The notes beneath the pieces were generated by a model that had not been told where the DNA came from, ran no database searches, and worked only from the letters and a program-made list of their open reading frames with translations. The translations under genes and the position numbers were made by a program. Positions 1 to 7,666 of a stretch of DNA of 64,000 nucleotides are shown here, in pieces. Source of the stretch: Streptomyces griseoviridis (GTDB lineage: Bacteria; Actinomycetota; Actinomycetes; Streptomycetales; Streptomycetaceae); contig NZ_CP029078.1 in assembly GCF_005222485.1 (NCBI RefSeq), positions 1,826,001 to 1,890,000 of the forward strand, given 5' to 3'. The stretch's first letter is position 1. Every line of letters begins with the position of its first letter.

Positions 1-664
1 GCACGTCGAAGGGCAGGTCGCTCTCGCGGGCGCCGGTCCACTCGACGGTCAGGGCGCGGGTGATGCCCGCGAGGCAGCCGGAGGAGAGCGGCGGGGTGTG
101 CAGTTCGCCGTCGAGGACGACGAAGACGTTCGAGCCGGTGCCTTCGCAGAGCCGGCCGACGGTGTTGGCGAACAGCGCCTCGGAGGCGCCCTGTTGGCGG
201 GCGCGGGCGAGCGCGACGACGTTCTCGGCGTACGAGGTCGTCTTGAGGCCGACGAGCGCGCCGCGTTCGTTGCGGGTCCACGGCACGGTGATCACGGCGG
301 TGGAGTCGGGGCGGCGGGTGCTCTCACCGAGGGCGACGAGCAGGGTCGGGGGGTGCTCGCCGCGGTCCGAGCCGAGCGGGCCGAGGCCGCCGGTGTAGGT
401 GATGCGCAGCCGGCCGAGGGCCATCGGCTCGGCGTCGAGGACGGCGGCGCAGGCGCGGCGCACCTCGTCGTGGTCGGGGTCGGGCAGGCCGAGGCCCCGG
501 GCCGAGCGGGTCAGCCGGTCGAGGTGGCGGGTGAGGGCGAAGGGCTTGCCGTGCACCGCCTGGACCGTCTCGAATATGCCGTCGCCCACGGTCAGGCCGT
601 GGTCGAGGGCGGAGACACGGGCCGCGTCGGCGTCCCGCAGCCCGCCGTCGAGCCAGATCTTCAT
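1..664 (-). CDS. pabC: Aminodeoxychorismate lyase (class IV aminotransferase), 3' end missing
   Basis: PLP enzyme of the branched-chain aminotransferase/ADC lyase fold that should release pyruvate from 4-amino-4-deoxychorismate to give p-aminobenzoate for folate. The visible 221 codons begin MKIWLDGGLRD and contain the fold-IV landmarks: DHGLTVGDGIFET near residue 21, the Lys-containing GLKTTSYAEN, and EALFANTVGRLCEGTGSNVF. The gene runs off the left edge, so the C-terminus is not seen. Its ATG overlaps the pabB stop as ATGA, so the two are translationally coupled. A D-amino-acid or branched-chain aminotransferase would look similar, but the partner argues for ADC lyase. Confidence 0.85.
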   Translation of the reverse strand, partial: MKIWLDGGLRDADAARVSALDHGLTVGDGIFETVQAVHGKPFALTRHLDRLTRSARGLGLPDPDHDEVRRACAAVLDAEPMALGRLRITYTGGLGPLGSDRGEHPPTLLVALGESTRRPDSTAVITVPWTRNERGALVGLKTTSYAENVVALARARQQGASEALFANTVGRLCEGTGSNVFVVLDGELHTPPLSSGCLAGITRALTVEWTGARESDLPFDV

Positions 665-1725
665 GTCGGGTCTCCTTCAGCGTTCGCGTCGTACGTTCCC
701 GACGCTACCGCGAGCAGCCGTGCGGCCTTCAGTTCGGTCTCCCGCCACTCGCCCTCGGGGTCGGAGCCCCAGGTGATGCCCGCGCCGGTGCCGAACCGCA
801 GCGTCGCCGCGCCCCGCCGGGTCCGGTCGATCCAGAACGTGCGGATGCCGACGGCGAGTTCGGCGGTGCCCCGGTCGGCGTCGACCCAGCCGATGCCGCC
901 GCAGTAGGGGCCGCGGGGCGCGGTCTCCAGGGCGTCGATCACCCGCAGGGCGCTCGACTTGGGGGCGCCGGTGACCGATCCGGGCGGGAAGGCGGCGCCG
1001 AGCAGCTCGGGCCAGCCGGCGCCGGCCCGCAGTTCGCCCCTGACCGTGGACACCAGGTGGACCAGGCCGGGGTGCTTCTCGACGGCGCACAGGTCGGGCA
1101 CGGTGACGCTGCCGGTGGCGCAGACACGCCCGAGGTCGTTGCGGACCAGGTCCACGATCATCACGTTCTCGGCGTGGTCCTTCTCCAGCAGGTCGGCCTC
1201 GGTGCGTCCGGTCCCCTTGATCGGCCCGGACTCGACGACCCGGCCGTCCCTGCGCAGGAACAGCTCGGGCGAGGCGGTGGCGGTCTCCACGCCGTGCTCG
1301 GGCAGCCGGATCGTGCCCGCGTACGGTGCCGGGTTGCCGCGGGCCAGCAGCGCGGTCAGGGCGTCCACGTCGGCGTCGGGCGGCACCGGCGCGGAGAGCA
1401 CCCGGCAGAGGTTGGCCTGGTAGACCTCGCCCGTCGCTATCCGCTTCCGGATCCGGCTGACGGCGCTCGTGTACGCGCCCCGGTCGAGGGACGACGTCCA
1501 GTCGGCGACGGCGGGCCCGCGCCAGGCACCGGGCGCGGGCGCCGGCACCGGCGTCTCGCGCACGTCGGCGAAGCGGGCGCAGGTCACCCGGCCCTCGAAG
1601 TCGAGGGCGACGGCCCAGAACCCGGCGGACTCCAGGGCCGCGGGGTCGTCGGTGACGTCGAGGAGCCCGGTGGCGAGGCGGTCGCCGAAGCGGGCGAGGG
1701 GCGGCAGATCGGGCAGGTCGGGCAC
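661..1725 (-). CDS. pabB: Aminodeoxychorismate synthase component I
   Basis: Chorismate-binding enzyme of 354 residues that aminates chorismate with ammonia from a separate glutaminase. The chorismate-binding core fills the C-terminal two thirds. The motif GPIKGTGR carries the lysine that marks PabB; anthranilate synthases have alanine there. KDHAENVMIVDLVRNDLGRV and the GSVTGAPK box follow. I chose the GTG at 1725 (reading VPDLPDLPPLARFGDRL) because the frame stays open through the tRNA promoter to 1869 and that upstream part has no family similarity. No glutaminase domain is fused. It is coupled to pabC downstream. Confidence 0.88.
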   Translation of the reverse strand: MPDLPDLPPLARFGDRLATGLLDVTDDPAALESAGFWAVALDFEGRVTCARFADVRETPVPAPAPGAWRGPAVADWTSSLDRGAYTSAVSRIRKRIATGEVYQANLCRVLSAPVPPDADVDALTALLARGNPAPYAGTIRLPEHGVETATASPELFLRRDGRVVESGPIKGTGRTEADLLEKDHAENVMIVDLVRNDLGRVCATGSVTVPDLCAVEKHPGLVHLVSTVRGELRAGAGWPELLGAAFPPGSVTGAPKSSALRVIDALETAPRGPYCGGIGWVDADRGTAELAVGIRTFWIDRTRRGAATLRFGTGAGITWGSDPEGEWRETELKAARLLAVASGTYDANAEGDPT

Positions 1726-1834
1726 GGGGTCGAGTCTAGGTCGGGTGTCCGAGCGGCAACCCCGGCGTGTCCGTGAGGAGGCCCTGGCCACGCGCGTGAC
1801 CGGGCGCACGCCAGCACGCTGCGCAAACGCGTTT

Positions 1835-1862
1835 TTGTCCTGGCCCCGGAATCCGCTAGAGT
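1835..1862 (+). promoter_or_regulatory. Candidate promoter of the tRNA operon
   Basis: A -35-like TTGTCC (1835-1840) and a -10-like TAGAGT (1857-1862) are separated by 16 bp, which puts the expected transcript start about 35 bp before the first tRNA. It lies between the divergent pabB start and the tRNA-Gly. Assigned by eye from sigma-70-type spacing. Confidence 0.5.
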
Positions 1863-1903
1863 TCAACACGTCGCCGGGACGCGGGAGCGGACCGAAACGA
1901 CAG

Positions 1904-1976
1904 GCGGACGTAGCTCAGTTGGTAGAGCGCAACCTTGCCAAGGTTGAGGTCGCGAGTTCGAGCCTCGTCGTCCGCT
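1904..1976 (+). tRNA. tRNA-Gly (GCC)
   Basis: Full cloverleaf: acceptor gcggacg pairs with cgtccgc, D arm gctcagttggtagagc, anticodon stem caacc/ggttg around loop ttgccaa (anticodon GCC), then a T arm with ttcgagc. Discriminator is U. CCA is not encoded. First gene of a five-tRNA operon. Confidence 0.97.
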
Positions 1977-2015
1977 CGAAGGAAGTAGGGGACCCTCACC
2001 GGTCCCCGCACTCCT

Positions 2016-2089
2016 GGTGGAGTGGCCGAGAGGCGAGGCAACGGCCTGCAAAGCCGTCTACACGGGTTCAAATCCCGTCTCCACCTCCA
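2016..2089 (+). tRNA. tRNA-Cys (GCA)
   Basis: Acceptor ggtggag pairs with ctccacc. The anticodon loop ctgcaaa gives GCA, and the T arm is cgggttcaaatcccg. The discriminator U at 2086 is followed by an encoded CCA (2087-2089), unlike the other tRNAs of the cluster. Confidence 0.97.
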
Positions 2090-2090
2090 A

Positions 2091-2162
2091 GGACGATTAG
2101 CTCAGCGGGAGAGCGCTTCCCTGACACGGAAGAGGTCACTGGTTCAATCCCAGTATCGTCCA
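2091..2162 (+). tRNA. tRNA-Val (GAC), copy 1
   Basis: Acceptor ggacgat pairs with atcgtcc. The anticodon stem-loop cttcc-ctgacac-ggaag reads GAC, and the T arm is ctggttcaatcccag. Discriminator is A; CCA is not encoded. It begins two bases after the tRNA-Cys CCA end. Confidence 0.97.
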
Positions 2163-2185
2163 CTGAAGCCTGATGGCTTCGACCC

Positions 2186-2257
2186 GCGCGATTAGCTCAG
2201 CGGGAGAGCGCTTCCCTGACACGGAAGAGGTCACTGGTTCAATCCCAGTATCGCGCA
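2186..2257 (+). tRNA. tRNA-Val (GAC), copy 2 with altered acceptor stem
   Basis: Identical to copies 1 and 3 from position 4 to position 69 of the tRNA. The acceptor is gcgcgat/atcgcgc instead of ggacgat/atcgtcc. Pairs 2-71 and 3-70 are both changed and both still pair (G-C to C-G, A-U to G-C), so the gene looks functional rather than decayed. Discriminator A is kept. Confidence 0.96.
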
Positions 2258-2303
2258 CGCGGCAGTTCAGACGCACCACCCGGTCCTCGGACCGTGGTCC
2301 CGA

Positions 2304-2375
2304 GGACGATTAGCTCAGCGGGAGAGCGCTTCCCTGACACGGAAGAGGTCACTGGTTCAATCCCAGTATCGTCCA
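2304..2375 (+). tRNA. tRNA-Val (GAC), copy 3
   Basis: Same 72 bases as copy 1, including acceptor ggacgat/atcgtcc and anticodon GAC. Last gene of the tRNA operon; the terminator hairpin starts seven bases after it. Confidence 0.97.
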
Positions 2376-2381
2376 CGCACC

Positions 2382-2411
2382 GAAGCCCCCGGCCCTGCGG
2401 CCGGGGGCTTC
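2382..2411. terminator. Terminator of the tRNA operon
   Basis: Perfect 13-bp stem gaagcccccggcc/ggccgggggcttc with a 4-base loop, followed by a short T-rich stretch (ttcgt). It sits between the tRNA operon and the convergent zinc-ribbon gene and could serve both strands. Confidence 0.85.
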
Positions 2412-2424
2412 TTCGTGGTGCGGC

Positions 2425-2721
2425 TCAGCTGGAGAACAGCATGTGGCCGAAGCTCTTGTGCCGGTGGTGCCCGTGGTGGCCGCCGTAGTGACCGCCGTGG
2501 CCGCCCTGCGGCGCGCCCCAGGCGGGGGCGGCGGGCGCCGGGTACTCCTGCTGCGGGCCGGGGGGCGGCGGGGCGGGCTGGGACCACTGGGACTCCACCC
2601 GGGTAAGCGCCTCCAGTTCCCCGTAGTCGAGGAAGATGCCTCGGCAGCCACTGCACTGCTCGATCTGGACGCCGTTCCGGTTGTAGGTGTGCATCGGCGC
2701 ATGACACTTCGGGCACTGCAT
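2425..2721 (-). CDS. TFIIB-type zinc-ribbon protein
   Basis: A 98-residue protein with an N-terminal zinc ribbon: CPKC at residues 3-6 and CSGC at 23-26, followed by RGIFLDYGELEAL. This is the pattern of the zf-TFIIB family, whose members are small metal-binding proteins of unknown role. The C-terminal half is a proline-rich linker and a glycine/histidine-rich tail (about eleven His in the last 25 residues) that could also bind metal. ATG at 2721 is the only start that keeps the first Cys pair. It is convergent with the tRNA operon. Confidence 0.85.
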   Translation of the reverse strand: MQCPKCHAPMHTYNRNGVQIEQCSGCRGIFLDYGELEALTRVESQWSQPAPPPPGPQQEYPAPAAPAWGAPQGGHGGHYGGHHGHHRHKSFGHMLFSS

Positions 2722-2816
2722 GGTCGGCTCAACTCCTCGCCTGACGATCCTGATTGACCTGACTTCAGCACAGACTCCGTCCTGGCGCACCTGGTTGCAC
2801 CTCACCCGGCGTGACC

Positions 2817-3827
2817 TCAGGTCAACTCCGGTGCGGTGGACGCCATACGGACACACGCGTCGATCACGGACAGCTCCACCTCGTCCGGCGGGCGGTCCTC
2901 GGCGGCCGCCTTGGTGAGGGCGCGGGCGGCGGTCTGGAGGGTGAGGGCGCGGGCCGGGACGTCCAGGGCGGGCCAGGGGTCGCCGTCGGCGGGGACGGCC
3001 GGGCCGCCGGCCGCGCGGTAGGCGGCGAGGAAGCGGGCCCACTCGTCGGGCGGGAGGAGTCCGCAGGCGTACCAGGCGGCGGGGCGCGCGAGATCCCAGG
3101 CGGGGACGCCGACCCCCACGTCGTCGACGTCGATGAGCAGCCACGCGCCGCCGCGCGCGGGCCGGCGGACGAGCTGCCCGAGGTGGAGATCGCCGTGGCA
3201 GAGGCCGGCGCGGCCGGGCTGGGGAGACTCGGCGCGGGCCCAGGCGGGGAGAGCGGCCCAGGCACGCAGGAGGTGGGGGACGGCGGGGTGCGCGGAGGCG
3301 GGGCGAGCGGCGGTGGGGCGAGCGGCGGTGGGGTGAGCGGGGCGCGGGACGGCGGGGGTTTCGAGGGCTGCGACGGCTCGGGCCGCCTTCCACGGGCCGC
3401 GCATGGCGGGCAGGGGGCCGGGCCCGGGCGGGGGTGGCGTCCGGTGGAGGCGGGCGAGGAGCGTGGCGACGGCTTCCCAGGGGGCCGCGTCGGGGTCGTC
3501 CGGGTCGACGGGGGTGCCGTAGGGCCAGAGCGTGACCAGCCGGCCGTCCACCGGGAGGGGGGTCGTGGCGAGCGGGGGCAGGAAGACGTCGGGGAGGGCG
3601 GCCGCGACGGCGAGGCGGGGGGCCAGGTCCGCGAGGACGGTGCCCGGGGCGTGCGCCTTGGCGACGGTGTCACCGTGCCGGACGACGGTGGCGTCGGGGC
3701 GGTCGGCGAGGGTGCGGGTCGGGCCGCAGGGGCAGTCGGGGTCCGCCGGGTGCGCGGCGGCCAGGACCCGGTCGCGGAGCCGGGCGAGCAGGGTGCCGCT
3801 TCCCGGGGAGGACGATGCGGCTGCCAT
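2817..3827 (-). CDS. Aminoglycoside phosphotransferase-family (APH/choline kinase fold) protein
   Basis: A 336-residue member of the eukaryotic-kinase-like APH fold. The Brenner-type catalytic loop is LCHGDLHLGQLV and the metal-binding motif is LLIDVDDVGVGVPAWDLARP, so both catalytic aspartates are present. The N-lobe is short. An insertion near residue 160 contains small imperfect Pro-Ala-Arg repeats (PTAARPTAARPASAHPA). The substrate cannot be told from sequence; chromosomal relatives act on metabolites and are mostly not resistance enzymes. A GGGAC pentamer repeat lies just upstream of the start. Confidence 0.78.
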   Translation of the reverse strand: MAAASSSPGSGTLLARLRDRVLAAAHPADPDCPCGPTRTLADRPDATVVRHGDTVAKAHAPGTVLADLAPRLAVAAALPDVFLPPLATTPLPVDGRLVTLWPYGTPVDPDDPDAAPWEAVATLLARLHRTPPPPGPGPLPAMRGPWKAARAVAALETPAVPRPAHPTAARPTAARPASAHPAVPHLLRAWAALPAWARAESPQPGRAGLCHGDLHLGQLVRRPARGGAWLLIDVDDVGVGVPAWDLARPAAWYACGLLPPDEWARFLAAYRAAGGPAVPADGDPWPALDVPARALTLQTAARALTKAAAEDRPPDEVELSVIDACVRMASTAPELT

Positions 3828-3846
3828 GGGGCTCCCTGGACTGCGC

Positions 3847-3899
3847 GGGACGGGACGGGACCGGAGGGGACTGCTCGGGACGGGACGGGACGGGACGGA
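3847..3899. repeat. GGGAC pentamer microsatellite
   Basis: Runs of gggac (two, then four copies) separated by ccggaggggactgctc, immediately upstream of the phosphotransferase-family start. It forms one end of the 600-bp gene-free stretch 3828-4427, which otherwise holds the 40-bp repeats and a hairpin described separately. I see no credible gene in that stretch. Confidence 0.8.
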
Positions 3900-4037
3900 G
3901 TGAGGGTACGGGGTGGGGGCCTGGGCGCGGGCGCGGTGGTGCGGATGCGGGCTCGGGCAGTGCGGGGCGGGCGGCGGCGTTGTCTGTCGGGGCCGGTGTG
4001 TGGCCGGGGACGGCCGGGCGTGGGTCAGGGACCGAGG

Positions 4038-4157
4038 GTCGCCGTCCGTCGCTCGGGCGCGCGGCCCGGGTCGAGACGTCGCCGTCCGTCACCCCGGCAC
4101 GCGGCCTTGATCGAGACGTCGCCGTCCGTCGCTCGGGCGCGCAGGTCGGTCGGTGGG
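4038..4157. repeat. Three tandem 40-bp repeats
   Basis: Units start at 4038, 4078 and 4118, each with gtcgccgtccgtc, a variable middle (gctcgggcgc in units 1 and 3, accccggcac in unit 2) and, in units 1 and 2, a gcgg...tcgagac end. The 40-bp period is not a multiple of three, which argues against coding. Confidence 0.85.
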
Positions 4158-4304
4158 ACGGGCGCCGGGCCCGTGGAGTCCGCGTCGCGCCGCCGGATCG
4201 CCGGGCGGAAGGCGCAGGTCGGGTCGGGACAGGTCGGGCGGACCGGGTCGGTTGTGGCGGACCGGCTGGTGATGGTGGGTGGTCGGTCGGGGTTTTCGGG
4301 CAGA

Positions 4305-4345
4305 GCAATGCCGGCGCAGCTCCCCAGCTGCGCCGGCATTATTGC
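4305..4345. terminator. Bidirectional hairpin terminator
   Basis: Perfect 15-bp stem aatgccggcgcagct/agctgcgccggcatt (4307-4321 and 4326-4340) around a CCCC loop. It lies about 80 bp downstream of the small membrane-protein gene on the minus strand, so it most likely ends that transcript. Confidence 0.7.
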
Positions 4346-4427
4346 CGTCCGCCGCACCCCCGTCCCCACGGGGTTTCATGGGTGGATGTCCCCGCCCGGA
4401 CCGCTCATCCGGGCCTGGGGTCGCCGC

Positions 4428-4634
4428 TCAGCGCCCCAGCATCACGCCCACGGACGACGCCTGTGTGGCCACTGTCTCCCAGCCGTCGAAGACGAGGAGC
4501 AACAGGGCCGCCAGGGGAAGGGCCATCAGCGTCGCCACCAGTGGGTGGCGACGGCCTTGCCGGCGCGGGCGGAACGCGGTTCGTGCCGTGCGATCCTTGC
4601 TGCGGACGGGTGTCCGCGGTGCCGTCAGGGCCAT
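4428..4634 (-). CDS. Small single-pass membrane protein, unknown function
   Basis: A 68-residue protein: a basic, Arg/Lys-rich N-terminus of about 30 residues, one hydrophobic helix (LVATLMALPLAALLLLVF, about residues 33-50) and a short polar tail ending SVGVMLGR. I chose ATG 4634 over the longer frame to 4754 because it is preceded by AGGAG at a good distance and the upstream codons look random. The charge distribution suggests an N-in topology. No family recognised. Confidence 0.6.
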   Translation of the reverse strand: MALTAPRTPVRSKDRTARTAFRPRRQGRRHPLVATLMALPLAALLLLVFDGWETVATQASSVGVMLGR

Positions 4635-4870
4635 GGTCCCTCTCCTGACCGTCTCAGTTGTCGTTGCAGCGGCGGGTGTCTGACCTCGGGGGACGAGTGC
4701 TCGCACCCGCCGCTTGACTTCAAATCTAGGCGTCGGGAGCGCGGCGGGCGTCATGCCCTCGTACCGATTGCCTGGCCTCCGGGAGGATGAGCCGTCACCC
4801 GGTGCGTACTCCCCTGGGTGGAGAGATCGCCCCAGCTCTCAGGGTCATCCCGGAAGGGGCGCCCGGTCTG

Positions 4871-5107
4871 TCACGCTTCTTCCGAGCTGTCCTGCCGTGG
4901 AATCGGCTGTTCCACCAGCGCGAGGACCCGATTCGCCATGAAACGGGCGGTGCGGACCACAGAGCCGTTTCGGGTGACTTCGCTCACTTCCACCACACCT
5001 CGGCGTACCGCCGTCTCCACCCGGCGGCCCGCCCTCACGGCCACCACCTCGTAGGTCAGGGTCGTGTCACCCGCGTCCACCACTATCTCCACGCGATCAC
5101 CCTTCAC
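4871..5107 (-). CDS. Small conserved-looking hypothetical protein
   Basis: A 78-residue soluble protein read from a GTG (MKGDRVEIVVDAGDTTLTYEVV). Alternating hydrophobic/polar residues and frequent Val/Thr predict mainly beta strands, ending in a short helix and EQPIPRQDSSEEA. A GAGG lies just upstream of the GTG. It is divergent from the Ser/Thr kinase gene with about 200 bp between them. Function unknown; I favour a real gene because of its codon bias and start context. Confidence 0.6.
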   Translation of the reverse strand: MKGDRVEIVVDAGDTTLTYEVVAVRAGRRVETAVRRGVVEVSEVTRNGSVVRTARFMANRVLALVEQPIPRQDSSEEA

Positions 5108-5309
5108 GTCCTCAATCCCCCTTCTGTGACGGATGGTTGGTAGCGCTCAGCGGTCGAAGTGCCGCTCCCCTTCCGCTCCCTGACCGCTCCTCAATTCTCC
5201 CACCGGGCACTGACAATCGATCGGGACGAGAGGGCGCGGCTCCTGCGCGCGGGCGGCCGTGGAAACGTAAGCTGTCGCTCGTCACACGGACCGGGCAGCG
5301 GGGATGAAC

Positions 5310-6719
5310 ATGGCGATGATGCGCCTGAGGCGCGAGGACCCGCGTGTCGTCGGCTCGTTCAGGCTTCACCGACGGCTCGGCGCGGGCGGGATGGGCGTGG
5401 TGTACCTGGGCTCCGACAAGAAGGGGCAGCGGGTCGCGCTGAAGGTGATCCGGCCCGATCTCGCGGAGGACCAGGAGTTCCGCTCGCGGTTCGCACGGGA
5501 GGTCTCGGCGGCCCGGCGGATCCGCGGCGGGTGCACCGCGCGGCTGGTCGCGGCCGATCTGGACGCCGAACGGCCGTGGTTCGCCACCCAGTACGTGCCC
5601 GGCCCGTCCCTGCACGACAAGGTCGCCGACGAGGGCCCGATGCTCGCGGTCGACGTCGCGTCCGTGGGCGCCGCGCTCTCCGAGGGGCTCGTCGCCGTCC
5701 ACGAGGCCGGGGTGGTGCACCGGGACCTCAAGCCGTCCAACATCCTGCTGTCCCCGAAGGGGCCGCGGATCATCGACTTCGGCATCGCCTGGGCGACCGG
5801 CGCCTCCACCCTCACCCATGTGGGCACCGCCGTCGGCTCCCCCGGGTTCCTCGCGCCCGAACAGGTGCGCGGGGTCGCCGTCACGCCCGCCACGGACGTC
5901 TTCTCGCTCGGCGCGACCCTCGCCTACTCGGCGACCGGTGACTCGCCCTTCGGGCACGGCAGTTCCGAGGTGATGCTGTACCGGGTGGTGCACGAGGAGC
6001 CGCAGCTGCACGGCGTTCCCGACGCGCTGGCCCCGCTGGTGCGGGCCTGCCTCGCGAAGGACCCGGAGGAGCGGCCGAGCACCCTCCAACTGTCGCTGCG
6101 CCTCAAGGAGATCGCCGCCCGCGAGGCCCAGGGGCTCGCCGACGTGCGCCCGCCCGCGCCGCGCTCCGCCGAGCCTGACCGCGGTACCGGCGGGCGGCTG
6201 GCCGACACCTACCCGGAGCCGCAGCGCACCCTGCGGCGTCCGCAGGGCACTCCCCCGCCCCGGGGCACCACGCCCGCGCCGCGCGGTCCCGGTCCCTCCC
6301 GGGGTGGTGCTCCGTCCCGGGGTGGGGCGCCCTCGCAGGGCGGCGGCACGGCGCGCGGCGGTTCCGCGGCGCGGCCCGCAGACGGACGGTCCACCCGGGG
6401 CAGCCGGTCGGGCAGCCGGCCCGCGCCCCGCAGCGGTCCCGGCAGGCCGGGACCGCGCACCACGGGGACGAAGCTGCGTCCCGCGAATCCGCGGCTGCTG
6501 CGGCAGCGGCTGTTCGTGTTCGTCGTCGTCACCCTGCTCGTGGCGCTCGGTATCGCGCTCGCGCAGGGGTGTCAGGGGCCCTCGCGGGGGCTCGGTCCTG
6601 ACGGGTCGGAGGGAACCGGCGGCAACGGCGCCGTCCGCAACCAGCAGGTGGATCCGCGGCCGGGCGGGGGCCCGTTGACGGGGCAGCGGTACGACGGGAC
6701 GTTCACGGCGCCCGAGTAG
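5310..6719 (+). CDS. Membrane-anchored Ser/Thr protein kinase (PknB-like)
   Basis: Hanks-type kinase of about 470 residues. Landmarks (numbered from the ATG at 5304): glycine loop LGAGGMGVVY at 25-34, ATP lysine in VALKVI at 47, catalytic loop HRDLKPSN at 139-146, DFG at 158-160, then GSPGFLAPEQV in the activation segment. The kinase domain ends near 275. A Pro/Gly/Arg-rich juxtamembrane linker of about 120 residues follows, then one transmembrane helix (about 400-420) and a tail of about 50 residues outside without PASTA or other sensor repeats. I prefer ATG 5310 because GGGG lies 6 bases before it; it abuts the ATG at 5304. Substrates unknown. Confidence 0.9.
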   Translation: MAMMRLRREDPRVVGSFRLHRRLGAGGMGVVYLGSDKKGQRVALKVIRPDLAEDQEFRSRFAREVSAARRIRGGCTARLVAADLDAERPWFATQYVPGPSLHDKVADEGPMLAVDVASVGAALSEGLVAVHEAGVVHRDLKPSNILLSPKGPRIIDFGIAWATGASTLTHVGTAVGSPGFLAPEQVRGVAVTPATDVFSLGATLAYSATGDSPFGHGSSEVMLYRVVHEEPQLHGVPDALAPLVRACLAKDPEERPSTLQLSLRLKEIAAREAQGLADVRPPAPRSAEPDRGTGGRLADTYPEPQRTLRRPQGTPPPRGTTPAPRGPGPSRGGAPSRGGAPSQGGGTARGGSAARPADGRSTRGSRSGSRPAPRSGPGRPGPRTTGTKLRPANPRLLRQRLFVFVVVTLLVALGIALAQGCQGPSRGLGPDGSEGTGGNGAVRNQQVDPRPGGGPLTGQRYDGTFTAPE

Positions 6720-6722
6720 GCG

Positions 6723-6757
6723 CGCGGCGGGTCAGGAGGATCGCCGGGCCCGCCGCG
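6723..6757. terminator. Convergent hairpin between kinase and RNA methyltransferase genes
   Basis: Inverted repeat cgcggcggg/cccgccgcg (9 bp) with a 17-base loop, just after the kinase stop and 10 bases before the methyltransferase stop on the other strand. Confidence 0.5.
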
Positions 6758-6766
6758 AGCAAGGGT

Positions 6767-7585
6767 TCAGGCGTTCGGGCGGCCGGTGGCCACCGCGTAG
6801 AAGGCGACCGCCGCCGCCGCGCCGACGTTGAGCGAGTCCACCCCGTGCGACATCGGGATGCGGACCCATTCGTCGGCGGCCACCAGGGCCTGGGTGGAGA
6901 GGCCGTCGCCCTCGGCGCCGAGCATCAGGGCGACCCGGTCCATCCGGTGCGGGGCGGCCTCGTCGAGGCTTCTGGCCTTCTCGTCCGGGGTGAGCGCGAG
7001 GAGGGTGAAGCCGGCCTCGCGGACCGACTCCAGGCTCTTGGGCCAGCTCTCCAGCCGGGCGTACGGCACGGAGAAGACCGCGCCCATCGACACCTTGACG
7101 CTGCGGCGGTAGAGGGGGTCGGCGCAGTCGGGGGAGAGCAGGACGGCGTCCATGCCGAGGGCGGCGGCCGAGCGGAAGATCGCGCCGATGTTGGTGTGGT
7201 CGTTGACCGACTCCATGACGACGACCCGGCGGGCGCTCTGCAACAGGTCGGCCGCCGTGGGCAGGGGCTTGCGCTGCATGGAGGCGAGGGCGCCGCGGTG
7301 CACGTGGTAGCCGGTGACCTGCTCGGCCAGTTCCGGGCTCACCGCGTAGACGGGGGCGGGGAGTTCGTCGATGACGTCGCGCATGACGTCGACCCACTTC
7401 GCCGACAGCAGCATGGAGCGCATCTCGTAGCCGGCGTCCTTGGCGCGTCTGATGACCTTCTCGCCCTCGGCGATGAACAGGCCCTCGGCCGGCTCGCGCT
7501 TGCGGCGCAGTTCGACGTCGGTCAGGCCCGTGTAGTCGCGCAGACGGGGGTCGTCGGGGTCCTCGACGGTGATGAGATCGGCCAC
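6767..7585 (-). CDS. SpoU/TrmH-family RNA 2'-O-methyltransferase
   Basis: A 272-residue SPOUT methyltransferase using S-adenosylmethionine. An N-terminal substrate-binding domain (about 1-110) is followed by the trefoil-knot domain with the three family motifs: NIGAIFRSAAALG, LMLGAEGDGLS and IPMSHGVDSLNVGAAAAV. The RNA target (23S rRNA or tRNA) cannot be fixed from sequence. Start ATG 7585 gives the usual length. It is followed at a short distance by the kinase gene on the other strand. A second member of the family is at the right edge of the window. Confidence 0.88.
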   Translation of the reverse strand: MADLITVEDPDDPRLRDYTGLTDVELRRKREPAEGLFIAEGEKVIRRAKDAGYEMRSMLLSAKWVDVMRDVIDELPAPVYAVSPELAEQVTGYHVHRGALASMQRKPLPTAADLLQSARRVVVMESVNDHTNIGAIFRSAAALGMDAVLLSPDCADPLYRRSVKVSMGAVFSVPYARLESWPKSLESVREAGFTLLALTPDEKARSLDEAAPHRMDRVALMLGAEGDGLSTQALVAADEWVRIPMSHGVDSLNVGAAAAVAFYAVATGRPNA

Positions 7586-7666
7586 AGGGTGATACTGCCT
7601 TGTCCTGGGTTCGGTGCCAACGGTTCGGAACGGGTGGGTTACCCGGGGTTACTTCGAGTGTGCGGG

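Noticed and set aside
4038..4157. CRISPR-like array in the 40-bp repeats
   Set aside because: Only three units, no distinct spacers of constant length between identical repeats, and no cas genes anywhere in the window.
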